A DNA stretch of 64,000 nt from Acidimicrobiia bacterium (GCA_020832495.1 JAFIEP010000052.1:1-64000); one strand, 5' to 3'; counted from the first letter of the stretch, positions 9,173 to 18,308 are shown. Numbers and translations are program-made. Notes: a model not told the origin generated them from the letters alone.

Positions 9173-9741
9173 CCACGACCACTGCTCCCGACCTCCCACG
9201 TCTCAAGGCGCGCTACAACGAGACCCTCCGCGCACAGCTCCAGGCCGACCTCGGGCTGGAGAACGTGATGGAGGTGCCCCGGCTGACCAAGATCGTGGTC
9301 AACTGCGGCGTCGGCGCAGCGCTCGGGCAGCAGTCGCTGCTCGAAGGCGCCGTGCGTGATCTCGAGGTGATCTGCGGCCAGAAGCCGGTGGTCACCCGGG
9401 CCAAGAAGTCCATCGCCGGCTTCAAGCTGCGCGAGGGCAACGCCATCGGGGCCAAGGTCACACTGCGTGGTGACCGGATGTGGGAGTTCCTCGACCGGCT
9501 CATCTCCTTGGCCATCCCCCGTATCCGTGACTTCCGGGGGCTCGACCCCCGCTCGTTCGACGGTCACGGCAACTACACGTTCGGTGTGACCGAGCAGTTG
9601 ATCTTCCCCGAGGTCGACTACGACAAGATCGACACCACCAGAGGAATGGACATCACCATCGTGACGACAGCCGACACCGACGACGCAGGCCGTGCCCTGC
9701 TGTCGGCCTTCGGCTTCCCGTTCAAGCGGGAAGGACGCTGA
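9169..9741 (+). CDS. rplE: 50S ribosomal protein L5
   Basis: L5 binds 5S rRNA and forms bridge B1b with S13. The 190-residue product has the L5 signature [20 protein letters not shown] and [20 protein letters not shown]. Length is normal for actinobacteria. The ATG overlaps the rplX stop; rpsN follows after 2 nt. Confidence 0.97.
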   Translation: MTTTTAPDLPRLKARYNETLRAQLQADLGLENVMEVPRLTKIVVNCGVGAALGQQSLLEGAVRDLEVICGQKPVVTRAKKSIAGFKLREGNAIGAKVTLRGDRMWEFLDRLISLAIPRIRDFRGLDPRSFDGHGNYTFGVTEQLIFPEVDYDKIDTTRGMDITIVTTADTDDAGRALLSAFGFPFKREGR

Positions 9742-9743
9742 CC

Positions 9744-9929
9744 ATGGCAAAGAAAGCACTCGTCAACAAGGCGAACAAGACACCGAAGTTCAAGGTGCGC
9801 GCCTACACGCGCTGCCAGCGCTGCGGTCGGCCCCACTCGGTCTACCGGCGGTTCAAGCTGTGCCGGATCTGCCTGCGTGAGATGGCCCATGCCGGGGAAA
9901 TCCCCGGGCTCAAGAAGGCGAGCTGGTGA
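9744..9929 (+). CDS. rpsN: 30S ribosomal protein S14, zinc-binding type Z
   Basis: This is the short, 61-residue zinc form of S14 ([20 protein letters not shown]...). Cys24-x2-Cys27 and Cys40-x2-Cys43 form the zinc site (RCQRCGRPH and [10 protein letters not shown]). Bacteria that carry only the zinc-free long form lack these cysteines. Its place between rplE and rpsH is standard. Confidence 0.97.
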   Translation: MAKKALVNKANKTPKFKVRAYTRCQRCGRPHSVYRRFKLCRICLREMAHAGEIPGLKKASW

Positions 9930-9942
9930 GGGAGGTGCACCG

Positions 9943-10347
9943 ATGACCATGACCGATCCGATCGCCGACATGCTCACTCGTATCCGCAACGCCAACACGG
10001 CGATGCACGACGAGGTGCACATGCCTTCCTCCAAGCAGAAGGAAGCCCTGGCCCAGGTCCTCCAGGGTGAGGGCTACATCGAGGACTTCGCCGTCGCCGA
10101 GGCCGATGGCCGGCCGGGGCGCACCCTCACCATCCAGATGAAGTACTCGCCCGAGCGCCAGCGGGTGATCTCCGGCCTCAAGCGGGTGTCCAAGCCCGGC
10201 CTGCGGGTCTACACGAAGTCCGACCGCGTGCCCCGGGTGCTCGGAGGTCTCGGCGTGGCCGTGCTCTCCACCTCCCAGGGACTGATGACCGATCGCGAGG
10301 CTCGCAAACGGCGGGTCGGCGGCGAGATCATCTGCTACGTGTGGTGA
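9943..10347 (+). CDS. rpsH: 30S ribosomal protein S8
   Basis: S8 is a central-domain assembly protein and the usual translational repressor of the spc operon. The 134-residue product has [16 protein letters not shown] and the C-terminal [20 protein letters not shown] plus EIICYVW. GGAGGT at 9931-9936 lies 6 nt before ATG 9943, which supports that start over the ATG at 9949. Confidence 0.97.
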   Translation: MTMTDPIADMLTRIRNANTAMHDEVHMPSSKQKEALAQVLQGEGYIEDFAVAEADGRPGRTLTIQMKYSPERQRVISGLKRVSKPGLRVYTKSDRVPRVLGGLGVAVLSTSQGLMTDREARKRRVGGEIICYVW

Positions 10348-10357
10348 GGAGCTGACC

Positions 10358-10897
10358 ATGTCGCGAGTAGGAAAAGCGCCCATCACGGTGCCCTCGGGCG
10401 TCGACGTCACCGTCGACGGCTCGCAGGTCACCGTGAAGGGTCCGAAGGGCTCTCTGCAACGAGAGCTCCCCCAACCGATCACCATCCGGCGCGACGGCGA
10501 CGAACTCGTCGTCGAGCGGCCGAACGACGAGCGGCGCAACCGTGCCCTGCACGGGCTCTGCCGCTCGCTGGTGAATAACATGGTGGTGGGCGTCACCGAC
10601 GGGTTCCAGCGGGACCTCGAGATCGTGGGCGTCGGCTACCGGGCGACCGCCAAGGGTCCCAACAGCATCGAGTTGGCCCTCGGCTTCAGCCATCCGGTGA
10701 AGGTGGACGCTCCCGACGGGATCACCTTCGAGTGCCCCACTCCCACCCAGGTGATCGTGCGGGGCATCGACAAGGAACTCGTCGGCCAGGTGGCCGCCGA
10801 CATCCGAGCCTGGCGGAAGCCCGAGCCCTACAAGGGCAAGGGTGTTCGCTACAGCGACGAACACGTCGTGCGCAAGGCCGGCAAGTCAGGCAAGTGA
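10358..10897 (+). CDS. rplF: 50S ribosomal protein L6
   Basis: L6 binds near the factor-binding site. The 179-residue product [20 protein letters not shown]... contains both L6 repeats, and the C-terminal [20 protein letters not shown] motif is intact. A GAGGAG ribosome-binding site precedes the ATG. A 73-nt gap follows, the first clear spacer in this part of the operon. Confidence 0.97.
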   Translation: MSRVGKAPITVPSGVDVTVDGSQVTVKGPKGSLQRELPQPITIRRDGDELVVERPNDERRNRALHGLCRSLVNNMVVGVTDGFQRDLEIVGVGYRATAKGPNSIELALGFSHPVKVDAPDGITFECPTPTQVIVRGIDKELVGQVAADIRAWRKPEPYKGKGVRYSDEHVVRKAGKSGK

Positions 10898-10970
10898 GCC
10901 GGCCACCCAGCCAAGAGAGAACGACACGCGTGGGTTCGGACCGCGCCCCGCAGCAACGGAAGTGGGAACG

Positions 10971-11345
10971 ATGAGTGCCAGCAGTGCGAAGTACAAGCGG
11001 GAGGCCCGGCTACGGCGTCACCGTCGCGTGCGCAAGAAGGTGCGCGGCACCGCCGAGCGGCCCCGTCTCGCCGTGTTCCGATCGAACCGGCACCTGAGCG
11101 TGCAGGTCATCGACGACGACGCTGCCCGCACCCTTGCGGCTGCGTCGACGCTCGATCCCGCGCTGCGCGACAGCCTCGAGGGCTCCGGCAACGTGGCTGC
11201 CGCCACAGCAGTCGGGACCCTGGTGGCCGAGCGGGCCAAGGCGGCCGGCATCACCCAGGTGGTGTTCGACCGAGGCGGTTTCCGATACCACGGGCGGGTG
11301 GCCGCCGTGGCCGACGCCGCCCGAGAAGCAGGACTGGAGCTCTGA
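10971..11345 (+). CDS. rplR: 50S ribosomal protein L18
   Basis: L18 binds 5S rRNA with L5. ATG 10971 gives a 124-residue product [20 protein letters not shown]..., with [20 protein letters not shown] and [20 protein letters not shown], both standard. The upstream frame is open but lacks L18 similarity. The stop overlaps the rpsE ATG. Confidence 0.96.
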   Translation: MSASSAKYKREARLRRHRRVRKKVRGTAERPRLAVFRSNRHLSVQVIDDDAARTLAAASTLDPALRDSLEGSGNVAAATAVGTLVAERAKAAGITQVVFDRGGFRYHGRVAAVADAAREAGLEL

Positions 11346-11908
11346 TGATCCCCCTCGACGACATCGCGCTGCGTGAGTCGCGCGTCATCAACATCAACCG
11401 GGTGGCCAAGGTCGTGCGCGGCGGACGTCGTTTCTCGTTCACCGCGCTCGTGGTCATCGGTGACGGCGCCGGGCACGTGGGACTTGGCTACGGCAAGGCC
11501 AAGGAGGTGCCCCTGGCCATCCAGAAGGGCACCGAGGAGGCGAAGAAGAACCTGTTCGCCGTGCCGCTGGCCGGGAGCACCATCGTCCACCCTGTGATCG
11601 GTGAGATGGGTGCCGGCCGTGTGCTGCTGCAGCCCGCCGCTCCCGGTACCGGCGTCATCGCCGGTGGCGCTGCCCGCTCCATTCTCGAAGAAGCCGGGAT
11701 CCACGACGTGCTCTGCAAGTCGCTCGGTTCCTCGAACCACATCAACGTGGCCCGCGCCACCATTGCTGGCCTCGCCGCCCTCCGTCGCCCCGACGAGATC
11801 GCGCGCCTGCGCGGGCTGTCCCCCGAGGAGATCATGCCCCCGGCGCTGTGGCGTGCCTGGCAGGAGACCCAGCGCGGCGGCAACCAGTCCACCGACGAGG
11901 TCCGATGA
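11345..11908 (+). CDS. rpsE: 30S ribosomal protein S5
   Basis: S5 is involved in decoding fidelity and mRNA unwinding at the entry site. The 187-residue product has the double-stranded RNA-binding-like motif [20 protein letters not shown], then [20 protein letters not shown]. Both ends overlap neighbours. Confidence 0.97.
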   Translation: MIPLDDIALRESRVININRVAKVVRGGRRFSFTALVVIGDGAGHVGLGYGKAKEVPLAIQKGTEEAKKNLFAVPLAGSTIVHPVIGEMGAGRVLLQPAAPGTGVIAGGAARSILEEAGIHDVLCKSLGSSNHINVARATIAGLAALRRPDEIARLRGLSPEEIMPPALWRAWQETQRGGNQSTDEVR

Positions 11909-12252
11909 TGACCATGCTCCGCGTCACCCAGGTCCGTTCCAGCATCGGCAGCAAGCCGCGTCACCGTGGCACCTTGCGCGCCTTGCGTCTCGGGCGCATC
12001 GGCCGGAGCCACACGCTGCCCGACCGTCCCGAGATCCGGGGCATGGTGGCCAGCGTGAACCACCTGGTCACCGTCGAGGAGGTCGAGGGCGAGGCCCCCG
12101 CACCTGCTGCCACCGCCGCTGCTGACACCGCCGCGCCGGCGCCCGCTCCGTCGGGGCCGGGCGACGACGCCCGTGCCCGCATGGCTGCTGCCGTGCAGTC
12201 CGAACTGGCCGCCACCAAGGCGGCACTCGGCAACGCCGAGGAGGAATCGTGA
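11905..12252 (+). CDS. rpmD: 50S ribosomal protein L30 with C-terminal extension
   Basis: L30 is normally about 60 residues. Here residues 1 to about 60 form the L30 core ([20 protein letters not shown], then [12 protein letters not shown] and [18 protein letters not shown]). About 55 extra residues follow: an Ala/Pro linker and a helix-like [20 protein letters not shown] segment. The start is ambiguous among ATG 11905, 11908 and 11914. The first two overlap the rpsE stop, so coupling is likely, and I chose 11905. The stop overlaps the rplO GTG. Confidence 0.92.
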   Translation: MMTMLRVTQVRSSIGSKPRHRGTLRALRLGRIGRSHTLPDRPEIRGMVASVNHLVTVEEVEGEAPAPAATAAADTAAPAPAPSGPGDDARARMAAAVQSELAATKAALGNAEEES

Positions 12253-12737
12253 AGCTCCATGACCTGACGCCCGCTCCGGGCTCCAAGCAGCGCCGCAAGC
12301 GTGTCGGCCGCGGCATCGCCGGCAAGGGCGGCAAGACCGCTGGCCGCGGTACCAAGGGCCAGCGCGCTCGTAGCAAGGTGCCCGTCGGCTTCGAGGGCGG
12401 CCAGCTGCCGCTGCACATGCGCGTGCCCAAGCTGCCCGGCTTCACCAACCCCTTCCGGGTCGAGTACCAGGCCGTCAACCTCGACACCATCGAGGCCAGC
12501 GGGTTGGACGTGGTCGATCCCGAGGCCCTACTGGCCCGGGGCCTCGTCGGGAAGGGCTCGCTCGTCAAGGTGCTGGCCCGTGGCGAGGTGACCCGCGCCG
12601 TCACCGTCCGGGCCCACAAGTTCTCGAAGGCGGCTGAAGCTGCCATCACCGCCGCAGGCGGTACGGTAGAGATCCTGGCGCTGCCGTGGGGCGACCGGCG
12701 TCCGCCCGCCAAGGGCAATCAGCACACCAATCGTTGA
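12249..12737 (+). CDS. rplO: 50S ribosomal protein L15
   Basis: L15 is a late large-subunit assembly protein. The 162-residue product begins at GTG 12249, overlapping the rpmD stop. It has [38 protein letters not shown] and FEGGQLPLHMRVPKL, all L15 features. Length is slightly above the family norm. secY follows after 46 nt. Confidence 0.97.
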   Translation: MKLHDLTPAPGSKQRRKRVGRGIAGKGGKTAGRGTKGQRARSKVPVGFEGGQLPLHMRVPKLPGFTNPFRVEYQAVNLDTIEASGLDVVDPEALLARGLVGKGSLVKVLARGEVTRAVTVRAHKFSKAAEAAITAAGGTVEILALPWGDRRPPAKGNQHTNR

Positions 12738-12751
12738 TCCGCCGATCGTGA

Positions 12752-12770
12752 GCGGGCCCATCGGGTCCGC
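12752..12770 (+). promoter_or_regulatory. Hairpin between rplO and the secY ribosome-binding site
   Basis: GCGGGCCC (12752-12759) pairs with GGGTCCGC (12763-12770) over eight base pairs, one of them G-U, around an ATC loop. It ends 2 nt before the GGAGGT Shine-Dalgarno of secY (12773-12778). It could uncouple secY translation from rplO or modulate read-through. Confidence 0.4.
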
Positions 12771-12783
12771 GTGGAGGTGACCG

Positions 12784-14106
12784 GTGCTCGGAAACATGGC
12801 CAACATCTTCAAGGTGCCGGACCTTCGCAACAAGGTCCTGTTCACCCTCGGGATGTTGGCGGTCTACCGGTTCGGGGCCTTCGTCCCGACCCCGGGCATC
12901 GACTACCAGGCCGTGCAGGCCGCTCGTGACGCGGCCGAGACCTCCGGTGGCGTCTTCGCCTTCTTGAGCCTCTTCTCCGGCGGAGCGCTCACCCAGCTCG
13001 CTGTGTTCGCACTCGGCATCATGCCGTACATCACGGCCTCCATCATCATGCAGATCATGGCGGTGGTGATCCCCAAGCTCGAGCAGTGGCAGAACCAGGG
13101 TGCGGTGGGTCAGCGCAAGATCACCCAGTGGACCCGCTACCTGACGATCGCCATCGCCGTGTTGCAGTCCACCGGACTGGTCTTCGTGTTCCACAGCGGC
13201 GGCGGCGGGTTCGGTGCCGTGGTGAACCCCTTCGGTGCCGATCTGATCCCCAACTGGAGCGTGCCCACCGTCTTGATGATGGTGCTCACCTTCACGACTG
13301 GCACCGCCATCCTCATGTGGATGGGCGAGCTCATCACCCAGCGCGGTATCGGCAACGGCATGTCGCTCTTGATCTTCGCCTCGGTCGTTGCTGCGCTCCC
13401 GGCCCAGTTCGGCCAGGTGCGGGCCAACGCCGGGGACTTCGCCCTCATCATCACGCTGGCCGGGTTCAGCCTCCTGCTGGTGGCCATCGTGTTCATCGAG
13501 CAGGGCCAGCGACGCATCCCGGTGCAGTTCGCCAAGCGGGTGGTGGGGCGCCGCATGTACGGCGGTCAGAGCACCTACATCCCACTCAAGGTGAACCAGG
13601 CGGGCATCATCCCCATCATCTTCGCCAGCTCGGTGCTCTACCTGCCCCAGCTGATCGCCCTGATCCTGCCCTCCGAACAGAGCTGGGCCCAGAGCGTGCA
13701 GTCGTGGGTGGACAACAACCTGGTCAACCCCTCCTCGCCGGTGTACATGTTGGTCTTCGGCCTCATGATCATCGCCTTTGCCTACTTCTACACGGCCATC
13801 ACCTTCGACCCGGCCAAGCAGGCTGACACGCTCCGCAAGCAGGGCGGGTTCATCCCGGGGTACCGCCCAGGTCCGCCAACGGAGCGCTACCTGGCCAAGG
13901 TGCTGTCGCGCATCACGCTCCCCGGTGCGCTCTTCATCGCCAGCGTGGCGCTCGTCCCGTCCATTGCGGTGAGCCAGTACCTGCCCGAGGGTCAGGTCAT
14001 GTTCGCCGGTACCTCGATCCTCATCGCCGTCGGCGTGGCGCTCGAGACCATGAAGCAGATCGACTCGCAGCTCATGATGCGCAACTACGAAGGGTTCCTG
14101 AAGTAG
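12784..14106 (+). CDS. secY: Preprotein translocase subunit SecY
   Basis: SecY is the channel of the Sec translocon. The 440-residue protein has ten hydrophobic helices and the conserved FVPTPGID, MPYITASIIMQIM, ITQRGIGNGMSLLIF and RGAxVGRR-like FAKRVVGRRMYGGQSTYIPLK loop. GTG 12784 is chosen because GGAGGT sits 5 nt upstream; ATG 12799 is too far from it. The stop TAG shares its last base with the GTG of adk. Its place at the end of the spc operon is standard. Confidence 0.97.
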   Translation: MLGNMANIFKVPDLRNKVLFTLGMLAVYRFGAFVPTPGIDYQAVQAARDAAETSGGVFAFLSLFSGGALTQLAVFALGIMPYITASIIMQIMAVVIPKLEQWQNQGAVGQRKITQWTRYLTIAIAVLQSTGLVFVFHSGGGGFGAVVNPFGADLIPNWSVPTVLMMVLTFTTGTAILMWMGELITQRGIGNGMSLLIFASVVAALPAQFGQVRANAGDFALIITLAGFSLLLVAIVFIEQGQRRIPVQFAKRVVGRRMYGGQSTYIPLKVNQAGIIPIIFASSVLYLPQLIALILPSEQSWAQSVQSWVDNNLVNPSSPVYMLVFGLMIIAFAYFYTAITFDPAKQADTLRKQGGFIPGYRPGPPTERYLAKVLSRITLPGALFIASVALVPSIAVSQYLPEGQVMFAGTSILIAVGVALETMKQIDSQLMMRNYEGFLK

Positions 14107-14669
14107 TGGCTGTTCGACTCGTCATGTTCGGGCGCCAGGGCGCCGGCAAGGGCACCCAGTGCGTGGTGTTGGCCAAGCACTACGGTGCGCCGCACATCTC
14201 CACCGGCGACATGCTGCGTGCCGCAGTGGCCGAGGGGTCAGCGGTGGGCAAGCGGGCCAAGGAGATCATGGACGCCGGCCAGCTGATGCCCGACGACGCC
14301 ATGGCCGACGTGGTGCGAGAGCGCCTGCAGCGGGGCGACGTGGCCCGAGGCGGGTTCCTGCTCGACGGCTACCCCCGCACCGTGCCCCAAGCGGAGATCC
14401 TCTCGGGGCTCACCGACGTGGACCTGGCCATCGACCTCGATGTCCCCGAGGACGAGGTGCGCGCCCGCATGTTGGGGCGCGCCCGGGCCGACGACACGCC
14501 CGAAGCGATCGACGAACGCCTGGCGTTGTACGCCCGCGAGACGGTGCCCACCATCGAGTGGTACGCCGAGCGCGGCCTCCTCGAGCGGGTGGACGGCCTC
14601 GGTACCCCCGAAGCCATCACCGCCCGTCTCATCACCGCGGTGGACGTCCGTCTCGCCCGCCGCCGCTGA
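14106..14669 (+). CDS. adk: Adenylate kinase
   Basis: This enzyme interconverts ATP + AMP and 2 ADP in the cytosol. The 187-residue product has the P-loop GRQGAGKGTQ near residue 9, the AMP-binding STGDMLRAAV, and FLLDGYPRT. The LID segment is the short form (GRARADDTPEAIDERL), without the zinc-finger insert of Gram-positive enzymes, as in other actinobacteria. The GTG start overlaps the secY stop. Confidence 0.96.
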   Translation: MAVRLVMFGRQGAGKGTQCVVLAKHYGAPHISTGDMLRAAVAEGSAVGKRAKEIMDAGQLMPDDAMADVVRERLQRGDVARGGFLLDGYPRTVPQAEILSGLTDVDLAIDLDVPEDEVRARMLGRARADDTPEAIDERLALYARETVPTIEWYAERGLLERVDGLGTPEAITARLITAVDVRLARRR

Positions 14670-14703
14670 GTCGTTGCGCACGTCCGTCGAGCGTTGCTGA
14701 TCC

Positions 14704-15459
14704 GTGGCCGGACTGCGGGCTCGCACCCCTGAGCAACTCGACGCCATGCGGCGCGCCGGTCGGGTGGTGGCCGAGATGCACCACGACATCCGCGCCCTGG
14801 TGGCGCCGGGCGTCACGACGGCCCAGCTCGATGCCGCCGCCCGGGCGGTGCTCGAGCGCCGAGGTGCCACCTCCAACTTCTTGGGTTACCACGGCTTCCC
14901 CGCGGTGATCTGTGCCTCGGTGAACGAGGTGGCCATCCACGGGATCCCGGACGACACACCGCTGGTCGACGGCGACCTGTTGTCGGTCGACTGTGGGGCC
15001 GTGGTCGACGGGTGGCACGGTGACGCGGCGTTCACCATGGGCGTCGGACCGCTGGATCCCACCTCGGCCCGCCTGGTCGAGGTGGCCGATGCTGCCCTGG
15101 CTGCGGGTATCGCCACACTGGTGCCCGGTGGCCGTGTGGGCGACTACGGCGCGGCGGTGGCAGCCACCGTGCACGGCGCGGGGTTCTCGGTGCTGGCCGA
15201 CTACGTCGGGCACGGCATCGGCACGGCCATGCACGAGCCGCCCGACATCCCCAACGAAGGCCGACGCGGTCGCGGCCCGAAACTGCGGGTGGGCGCCACC
15301 GTGGCCGTGGAGCCGATGCTCACCGCCGGGGGCCCCGACAGCGTGGTGCTCGACGACGGTTGGGCGGTGGCGACCTGCGACGGCAGCCGGGCAGCCCACG
15401 TGGAGCACACGGTGGCCATCGGCGAGGACGGGCCCGAGATCCTCACCCGGCTCCCGTGA
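14704..15459 (+). CDS. map: Methionine aminopeptidase, type I
   Basis: This metalloprotease removes the initiator Met from nascent proteins. The 251-residue product has the five expected metal ligands in context: LLSVDCGAVVDGWHGDAAFT (two Asp), YVGHGIGTAMHEPPDI (His), TVAVEPML (Glu) and HVEHTV (Glu). It starts with GTG 14704, 34 nt after adk, with no clear ribosome-binding site. It is the last gene of the long operon; infA, often next, is absent. Confidence 0.96.
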   Translation: MAGLRARTPEQLDAMRRAGRVVAEMHHDIRALVAPGVTTAQLDAAARAVLERRGATSNFLGYHGFPAVICASVNEVAIHGIPDDTPLVDGDLLSVDCGAVVDGWHGDAAFTMGVGPLDPTSARLVEVADAALAAGIATLVPGGRVGDYGAAVAATVHGAGFSVLADYVGHGIGTAMHEPPDIPNEGRRGRGPKLRVGATVAVEPMLTAGGPDSVVLDDGWAVATCDGSRAAHVEHTVAIGEDGPEILTRLP

Positions 15460-15472
15460 TGTCGTGGCCGAG

Positions 15473-15502
15473 TTGGTGTCGGGCACGGGAACTCGATAGG
15501 GT
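15473..15502 (+). promoter_or_regulatory. Candidate promoter of the rpmJ-rplQ operon
   Basis: TTGGTG (15473-15478) and TAGGGT (15497-15502) are 18 bp apart; GATAGG at 15495-15500 is an overlapping alternative with a 16-bp spacer. TAGGGT fits the TANNNT -10 form common in high-GC actinobacteria. Transcription would start near 15509. Confidence 0.5.
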
Positions 15503-15698
15503 AGCTCCTCGCGCTCGGCGGCTCAGCCGCGTCGCGCGGCTGCGCAGCAGTCACCGCACTTTCCGGGCTTCCGGGAGGCCGGTGGTCGAGCAGCACGCCT
15601 GGTACCTGGCCCCGATCAGCGGAGCCTCCGCACCCGGGTGTGACAGCAGCAGTACATCCGGCAGCCACCACAGCGGCAGGGCCGGGACAACCGAGAGA

Positions 15699-15761
15699 TC
15701 CGGCACTGCCGGAACAACGAGACGTCCGGCCATGCCGGACCCGCCGGGGAAACCGCCCCGG
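15699..15761 (+). promoter_or_regulatory. Three tandem hairpins in the rpmJ leader
   Basis: Hairpin A: TCCGGC-ACT-GCCGGA (15699-15713). Hairpin B: GTCCGGC-CAT-GCCGGAC (15724-15740), a perfect 7-bp stem. Hairpin C: CCGGGG-AAACCG-CCCCGG (15744-15761). The first two stems share the GCCGGA core. They end 24 nt before rpmJ. They could bind a ribosomal protein such as S4 for feedback control, but no known element was recognised. Confidence 0.45.
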
Positions 15762-15784
15762 TGATCCTGGAGGACACAGGTGAC

Positions 15785-15898
15785 GTGAAGGTACGACCAA
15801 GCGTGAAGAAGATCTGCGAGAACTGCAAGGTCATCCGCCGCCATGGGCGCGTGATGGTGATCTGCTCCAACCCTCGGCACAAGCAGCGGCAGGGCTGA
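15785..15898 (+). CDS. rpmJ: 50S ribosomal protein L36
   Basis: L36 is the smallest ribosomal protein. GTG 15785 opens a 37-codon frame, [20 protein letters not shown] plus [17 protein letters not shown], with the zinc ligands Cys-x2-Cys, Cys and His. This is the zinc-containing form. rpsM follows 1 nt after the stop. Confidence 0.97.
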   Translation: MKVRPSVKKICENCKVIRRHGRVMVICSNPRHKQRQG

Positions 15899-15899
15899 G

Positions 15900-16277
15900 A
15901 TGGCACGCATCGCCGGCGTCGACATCCCCCGCGAGAAGCGGGTGGAGATCTCGCTCACCTACATCTACGGCATCGGCCGGACCACCGCTCAGCAGGTGTG
16001 TGCCGAGGTCGATGTCCCCCTCGACACCCGTGTGCGCGACCTCACCGACGAGGAGGTGGCTCGCATCCGTGGCTGGATCGATCAGAACCTCAAGGTGGAG
16101 GGCGACCTGCGCCGGGAGGTCTCCCAGGACATCAAGCGCAAGATGGAGATCGGCTGCTACCAGGGTCTGCGCCACCGCCGCGGGCTGCCGGTGCACGGCC
16201 AGCGCACGAAGACCAATGCCCGGACCCGCAAGGGCCCGCGCAAGACCGTTGCCGGCAAGAAGAAGGTCGGGAAGTAG
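15900..16277 (+). CDS. rpsM: 30S ribosomal protein S13
   Basis: S13 contacts P-site tRNA and L5. The 125-residue product [20 protein letters not shown]... has the helix-hairpin-helix [13 protein letters not shown] and C-terminal [20 protein letters not shown]. Spacing to rpsK is 2 nt. Confidence 0.98.
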   Translation: MARIAGVDIPREKRVEISLTYIYGIGRTTAQQVCAEVDVPLDTRVRDLTDEEVARIRGWIDQNLKVEGDLRREVSQDIKRKMEIGCYQGLRHRRGLPVHGQRTKTNARTRKGPRKTVAGKKKVGK

Positions 16278-16279
16278 AG

Positions 16280-16678
16280 ATGGCCAAGCCCCCAGCAGGC
16301 GGCCGCAAGCCGCGCCGCAAAGAACGCAAGAACGTCACCTACGGGGTGGCGCACATCAAGAGTTCGTTCAACAACACGATCGTCACCTTCACCGATCAGA
16401 CCGGCAACGTGCTGGCCTGGGCGTCGTCGGGCAACGTCGGGTTCAAGGGCTCTCGCAAGTCCACCCCCTACGCTGCCCAGATGGCTGCGGAGACCGCCGG
16501 ACGCCGGGCCATGGAGCACGGTGTCCGCAAGGTGGACGTGGTCGTCAAGGGCCCGGGTTCGGGCCGTGAGACGGCGATCCGCTCGATCATGAACCTCGGT
16601 ATCGAGGTCACCGGCGTCAAGGACGTCACCCCCACGCCGCACAACGGCTGCCGCCCCCCGAAGCGCAGGAGGGTCTGA
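16280..16678 (+). CDS. rpsK: 30S ribosomal protein S11
   Basis: S11 lies on the platform near the Shine-Dalgarno helix. The 132-residue product has [20 protein letters not shown] and the C-terminal [17 protein letters not shown], which is invariant in S11. rpsD begins 1 nt after the stop. Confidence 0.98.
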   Translation: MAKPPAGGRKPRRKERKNVTYGVAHIKSSFNNTIVTFTDQTGNVLAWASSGNVGFKGSRKSTPYAAQMAAETAGRRAMEHGVRKVDVVVKGPGSGRETAIRSIMNLGIEVTGVKDVTPTPHNGCRPPKRRRV

Positions 16679-16679
16679 C

Positions 16680-17297
16680 ATGGCGCGCTACACCGGACCA
16701 CGAGCGCGGGTTTCCCGCCGCCTCGGCACCAACATCTGGGGCACCAAGGGCGAGACCGTCGCCCTTGACAAGCGCCCCTACCCTCCCGGCGAGCACGGGC
16801 GGACCCGTCGTCGGGGCAACGCCAGCGAGTACCTGCTGCAGCTCCAGGAGAAGCAGAAGGCTCGCTTCACCTACGGGCTGTCCGAGCGTCAGTTCCGCAA
16901 CCTCTACGAGGAAGCGAACCGTCGCCCAGGCGTCACCGGCGAGAACATGCTGCGGTACCTCGAGCTCCGTCTCGACAACGTGGTGTACCGGGTCGGCTGG
17001 GCGGCCACCCGCCCACAGGCGCGCCAGTTCGTGAGCCACGGCCACGTCAGCGTCAACGGCAAGCGGGTCACCGTGCCCAGCTACCGCCTGCGCAAGGGCG
17101 ACGTCGTCACGGTCCGTGACAAGGCTCGCTCGATGATCGTCGTGCAGCAGAACCGCGACGTCCTCGACCGCCAGGCCCCGGCCTGGATCGAGAGCGGCGA
17201 CGACGGCTGGGCTGCCACCGTCCGAGAGCTGCCGGTACGCGACCAGATCGACGTGCCCGTCCGTGAGCAGCTCATCGTCGAGCTCTACTCCAAGTAG
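16680..17297 (+). CDS. rpsD: 30S ribosomal protein S4
   Basis: S4 is a primary 16S-binding protein and in many bacteria the translational regulator of this operon. The 205-residue product MARYTGPRARVSRRLGTNIW... has the S4 RNA-binding domain LDNVVYRVGWAATRPQARQF. It lacks the N-terminal cysteine cluster, so it is the zinc-free form. A strong hairpin follows before rpoA. Confidence 0.97.
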   Translation: MARYTGPRARVSRRLGTNIWGTKGETVALDKRPYPPGEHGRTRRRGNASEYLLQLQEKQKARFTYGLSERQFRNLYEEANRRPGVTGENMLRYLELRLDNVVYRVGWAATRPQARQFVSHGHVSVNGKRVTVPSYRLRKGDVVTVRDKARSMIVVQQNRDVLDRQAPAWIESGDDGWAATVRELPVRDQIDVPVREQLIVELYSK

Positions 17298-17305
17298 CCG
17301 GCAGC

Positions 17306-17327
17306 GCGGCCGGCGCCCGCCGGCCGC
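17306..17327 (+). terminator. GC hairpin between rpsD and rpoA
   Basis: GCGGCCGGC (17306-17314) and GCCGGCCGC (17319-17327) form a perfect 9-bp stem with a GCCC loop, 9 nt after the rpsD stop. There is no T-run, only TTCCGGTT. It could attenuate or process the transcript and so set the ratio of rpoA to ribosomal proteins. Confidence 0.45.
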
Positions 17328-17366
17328 TTCCGGTTCCCCGAACGCAACCACCGCCAGGAGATTCCC

Positions 17367-18308
17367 ATGTTGGTCATGCAGCGACCCAAGGTCGAGGCGC
17401 TCAGCGAGGGCGACGGTCCCCGTGGCATCTTCGCCATCGGCCCGCTCGAGCCAGGGTTCGGACACACCCTCGGCAACTCGCTCCGTCGCACGCTGCTGTC
17501 GTCGATCCCGGGTGCCGCCGTCACCAAGGTCCGGTTCGACGAGGCACTCCACGAGTTCGGCACCGTCAAGGGCATGGTGGAAGACGTCACCGACGTCCTC
17601 TTGAACCTCAAGGACCTCGTGCTCGAGGTCCACTCCGAGGAGCCGGTGACCCTGCGTCTCGACGCCAAGGGTCCCGCCGAGGTGACCGCGGCGGACATCC
17701 AGACCACCGCAGACGTCGAGATCCTCAACCCGGACCTCGTCATCGCCACGCTCGACGCCACCGGCCACCTCGCGGCTGACATCACCGTGGAGCAGGGCAA
17801 GGGCTACCAGCCGGTCGACCGTCGTGAGGAGCGCACCGAGGCCATCGGCTCCATCCCGCTCGACGCGGTGTTCTCCCCGGTGCGCCGAGTGGCCTTCCAG
17901 GTCGAGTCCACCCGCGTGGACCAGTCCACCGACTATGACCGCCTGCTGCTCGACATCACCACCGACGGTTCCATCACGGCGCGCGACGCGCTGTCGTCGG
18001 CCGGCTCCACCCTGCGCCAGTTGGTGCAGCTGGTGGAAGAGATGAGCGAGGAGCCCGTCGGGCTCGAGCTGGGCGAGGTCGGCACCGTGCCCACCGGATC
18101 CCCGGATCTCGATCTCCCGATCGAGGATCTCGACCTCTCCGAGCGTCCTCGCAACTGCCTGAAGCGGGCTCAGGTGAACAGCGTGGGCGAGCTGCTCGAG
18201 AAGACCCACGACGACCTGCTGGCCATCACCAACTTCGGGCAGAAGTCGCTCGACGAGGTGATCCAGAAGTTGGACGAGCGAGGTCTCTCGCTCAGGACCA
18301 GGGGCTGA
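17367..18308 (+). CDS. rpoA: RNA polymerase alpha subunit
   Basis: Alpha dimerises to seed RNA polymerase assembly. The 313-residue protein has the N-terminal assembly domain ([20 protein letters not shown]) and a complete C-terminal domain (ELSERP-like [20 protein letters not shown]) that binds UP elements and activators. AGGAG at 17357-17361 lies 5 nt before ATG 17367; ATG 17376 is a less likely start. rplQ follows after 2 nt. Confidence 0.97.
   Translation: MLVMQRPKVEALSEGDGPRGIFAIGPLEPGFGHTLGNSLRRTLLSSIPGAAVTKVRFDEALHEFGTVKGMVEDVTDVLLNLKDLVLEVHSEEPVTLRLDAKGPAEVTAADIQTTADVEILNPDLVIATLDATGHLAADITVEQGKGYQPVDRREERTEAIGSIPLDAVFSPVRRVAFQVESTRVDQSTDYDRLLLDITTDGSITARDALSSAGSTLRQLVQLVEEMSEEPVGLELGEVGTVPTGSPDLDLPIEDLDLSERPRNCLKRAQVNSVGELLEKTHDDLLAITNFGQKSLDEVIQKLDERGLSLRTRG

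Larger units (their letters stand above)
15460..15784 (+). promoter_or_regulatory. Leader region in the usual infA position
   Basis: This 325-bp gap lies between map and rpmJ. No infA-like reading frame (IF-1 core such as EGTVVEALPN) is visible on either strand. It contains a candidate promoter (15473-15502) and three successive GC-rich hairpins near its end (15699-15713, 15724-15740, 15744-15761). A GGAG at 15769-15772 lies before the rpmJ GTG. The best reading is a structured 5' leader of about 275 nt for the rpmJ-rplQ operon. Confidence 0.6.

Noticed and set aside
15360-15764. 134-codon frame in the infA position
   Set aside because: It starts inside map in another frame, has no IF-1 similarity and ends within the hairpin region. 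The gap is better read as a leader.
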